A stretch of 20,467 nt of DNA from Lingula anatina (taxonomy: Eukaryota > Brachiopoda > Lingulata > Lingulida > Lingulidae), in contig NW_019773659.1 of the NCBI RefSeq assembly GCF_001039355.2, positions 655,017-675,483 on the forward strand, in the 5' to 3' direction. Under the pieces are notes generated by a model. That model saw nothing but the letters and a program-made list of their open reading frames with translations, made no database searches and was not told where the DNA came from. Each line of letters begins with the position of its first letter. The first letter of the stretch is position 1. This document shows, piece after piece, positions 19,052 through 20,467 of the stretch. Position numbers and translations under genes: made by a program.

Positions 19052-19152
19052 GGTCTAACTACGGTGGAACGTATACTAAAGTTGGAACGATACAGAGAAG
19101 ATTAGCATGGCGCAAGGATGACACGCACATTTGTGAAGCGTTCCATATTTTT
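19052..19152 (+). pseudogene. U6 snRNA-like copy with internal deletion
   Basis: 101 nt. It keeps GTATACTAAAGTTGGAACGA, the ACAGAGA box, GATTAGCATGG, GCAAGGATGACACGCACATT, GAAGCGTTCC and TTTTT at 19148-19152. Relative to the copy at 11240 it lacks 7 nt: GGCCCCTGGCGC became GGCGC, a loss between GGC direct repeats that also removes the canonical CCCCTG. The 5' stem-loop keeps the CTACGG loop but has mismatches at positions 2-18 and 6-15. The 3' flank is shared with the first copy. It is probably a pseudogene, although the terminator and catalytic motifs survive. Confidence 0.7.
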
Positions 19153-19960
19153 CAAATTAAGGTTAACATAGAGCGATATGTGTATCTTATACTTAGCTAC
19201 CAGTATAATTATATAACCCGGGAAATCTTTTAAATATATCTGCATATTTTTTTTCTTTTATTATTTCCTAGTCGTGTAGAAGGAGATCATTTTGTTAAAC
19301 TAGTCAAAAATACAATAAATGTTGCATGATTTCTTTTTTATTTATCATTAGTTTTTATTGTAATATACGATTATTTACATGTACATTGGGTTTGAAGTCA
19401 TGTTTCACAACCAATTACTTCCGAGGTCACTTAAAAGCTTTAAAGAACTATATAGAGAGATATATTTAACTAGATTGGAACTTCATTCCCAGAGACTGTT
19501 GGACTGACGTGGAATTGAGTTCAGAGCTATACCTTTACACTATGACACTTTACGGTTTCATTGAATATTCAACCGGGTTGACTGGCACCAACATTTTCTA
19601 ATACCCTTGAGGGGAAAATCGAGAATTTCGATTGGTACTCAATAAAAATTAGGACCAGGTTCTTGTGTTAAACGGTAAACATAAGACTCGATTTGCCCGA
19701 TTTTGATTCACGCCAGTGCTTTTATGTATATATATACAAGTGTAGCTCAGCATTTTGCAAACACGTTCCCTTGATCGATGAGTTCCTTTAATATTGAAAT
19801 GGATATATCATATTTAAAGTTTTATTTTATTATATATCAGATTTCTTTAGAATGAGGAATACCAGCCCGCTTGGCGCCAGGTGTCGCTAGTGTGAATTCA
19901 GTCCTTCCACAGTCGCCATGTTGGATATTGTATATGTTGGACTGTGGTACTGGCCTTAAT
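19153..19960. other. spacer after the second U6 unit
   Basis: The first 90 bases are homologous to the flank of the first unit. GCAAACACGTTCC near 19757 also recurs at 11529, so scattered pieces of the same duplicated region may persist. CAGTCGCCATGTTGGAT near 19910 is YY1-like and lies 50 bp before the THAP start. Confidence 0.4.
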
Positions 19961-19964
19961 AAAC

Positions 19965-20308
19965 ATGCCTCAGTATTGTTGTGTACCTGATTGTCAAAGT
20001 CGGCAAGGTGGGCATAATTTTCTTGAGGATTCAGGGCTTCGTTTGAAGTGAAGGGTTGCCCATGTCAACACACCTTCCATGTTAAAGGGACAGTTACAAC
20101 TTGACCCAGGCACAGTAATTAGGCCCCTAAAGATAGACGAGTTGCCTCAAAAAGAACACACGTAAAAAGGTTAATTGATCTTGACAAAACTTATGAAGTT
20201 TTGGAAAGAGAGCTCCATAGCAAGAAAGTGCCCCTAGGAAGTATGATTTATCAAAGTGCATTTTCTTATGTCCGTAATTTCAGAAGAGTTGTCAGTAAAT
20301 ATATATAA
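19965..20308 (+). pseudogene. broken THAP-domain gene or transposon remnant
   Basis: ATG at 19965 opens MPQYCCVPDCQSRQG, a typical THAP start (M-P-x-x-C-x(2-4)-C zinc ligands). THAP domains bind DNA and occur in P-element-like transposases and derived cell regulators. The frame stops at TGA (20049-20051), in ...LRLK-stop-RVAHV, where the family has its conserved Trp (LRxxW); TGG to TGA is one change. The same frame stays open 36 codons further, to TAA at 20163. The expected C-x2-H pair and AVPT block are not seen, so part of the domain is also missing. A second open frame, 20123-20305, is Lys/Arg- then Leu-rich (KRLIDLDKTYEVLERELHSK) and may be the following coiled-coil region after a frameshift. 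Confidence 0.55.
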
Positions 20309-20467
20309 GTGCCGGTAGCCTACTACCCGCATAAGGATGTGTTATTAAGTAATATCCTTTTTTATTGATGTATTGAGCATGACCGGTAATGTTAATTAAA
20401 TAATTATTTTTATTTAAAATCATTATTCAGTACCTCTTAAGAATCATAAAACTAGGTATAGTTAGAT
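20309..20467. other. AT-rich end of window
   Basis: Nothing is supported here. The end of the THAP-related element is not visible. Confidence 0.4.

Noticed and set aside
1-20467. CRISPR arrays, tRNA or rRNA genes
   Set aside because: No spaced direct repeats, no tRNA T-loop/cloverleaf signature and no rRNA-like blocks were seen. The DNA is clearly eukaryotic.

Overview
The window is an AT-rich stretch of animal nuclear DNA. Genes are split by short GT-AG introns, U6 snRNA-like sequences are present, microsatellites are common, and there are transposon remnants (a solo LTR and THAP-type fragments). The mix of TACATGTA-rich spacer, AGGCCTA words and invertebrate-style repeats suggests a marine invertebrate, lophotrochozoan or non-vertebrate deuterostome. 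I cannot fix the phylum from sequence alone.

Two protein genes can be assembled with confidence. On the plus strand, 7308-8787 is a three-exon gene for a 116-residue secreted cysteine-rich protein. Its central exon has the pattern YCGxGxCNxFGCxCxGGC, which I recall from the insect Diedel family of small immune cytokines. A decayed second copy of its signal-peptide exon lies at 10057-10191, so the gene was locally duplicated. On the minus strand, 16506-13158 is a five-exon monocarboxylate-transporter-like (SLC16-type, MFS) gene of 516 codons. All of its junctions are phase 1, and its first family signature is unusual. A third, weaker candidate is a two-exon 57-residue cysteine-rich secreted peptide at 961-1000 plus 1574-1707.

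Two U6 snRNA-like units lie at 11240-11347 and 19052-19152, and they share about 90 bp of 3' flank. The first has a rewritten 5' stem-loop in which pairing is kept by compensatory changes. The second has lost 7 nt between short direct repeats and looks like a pseudogene.

Mobile DNA includes a clean solo LTR (11641-11933, 4-bp target duplication) and a THAP-domain fragment with an in-frame TGA where the conserved Trp is expected (19965 onwards). There are also a weaker THAP-like start at 6028, a short transposase-like open segment at 17352-17495 and several short interspersed repeats. The first 6 kb and most spacers hold only hairpins, homopolymers and short repeats.

Layout: 1-950 spacer; 952-1707 candidate secreted peptide; 1.7-7.3 kb repeats and hairpins with a possible THAP remnant; 7.3-8.9 kb Diedel-like gene; 9-10.2 kb spacer and decayed exon copy; 11.2 kb U6 unit; 11.6-11.9 kb solo LTR; 13.2-16.5 kb transporter; 17.3-18.6 kb uncertain open segments; 19.05 kb second U6 unit; 19.97-20.3 kb THAP remnant. 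All family names come from recognised motifs, not database searches.
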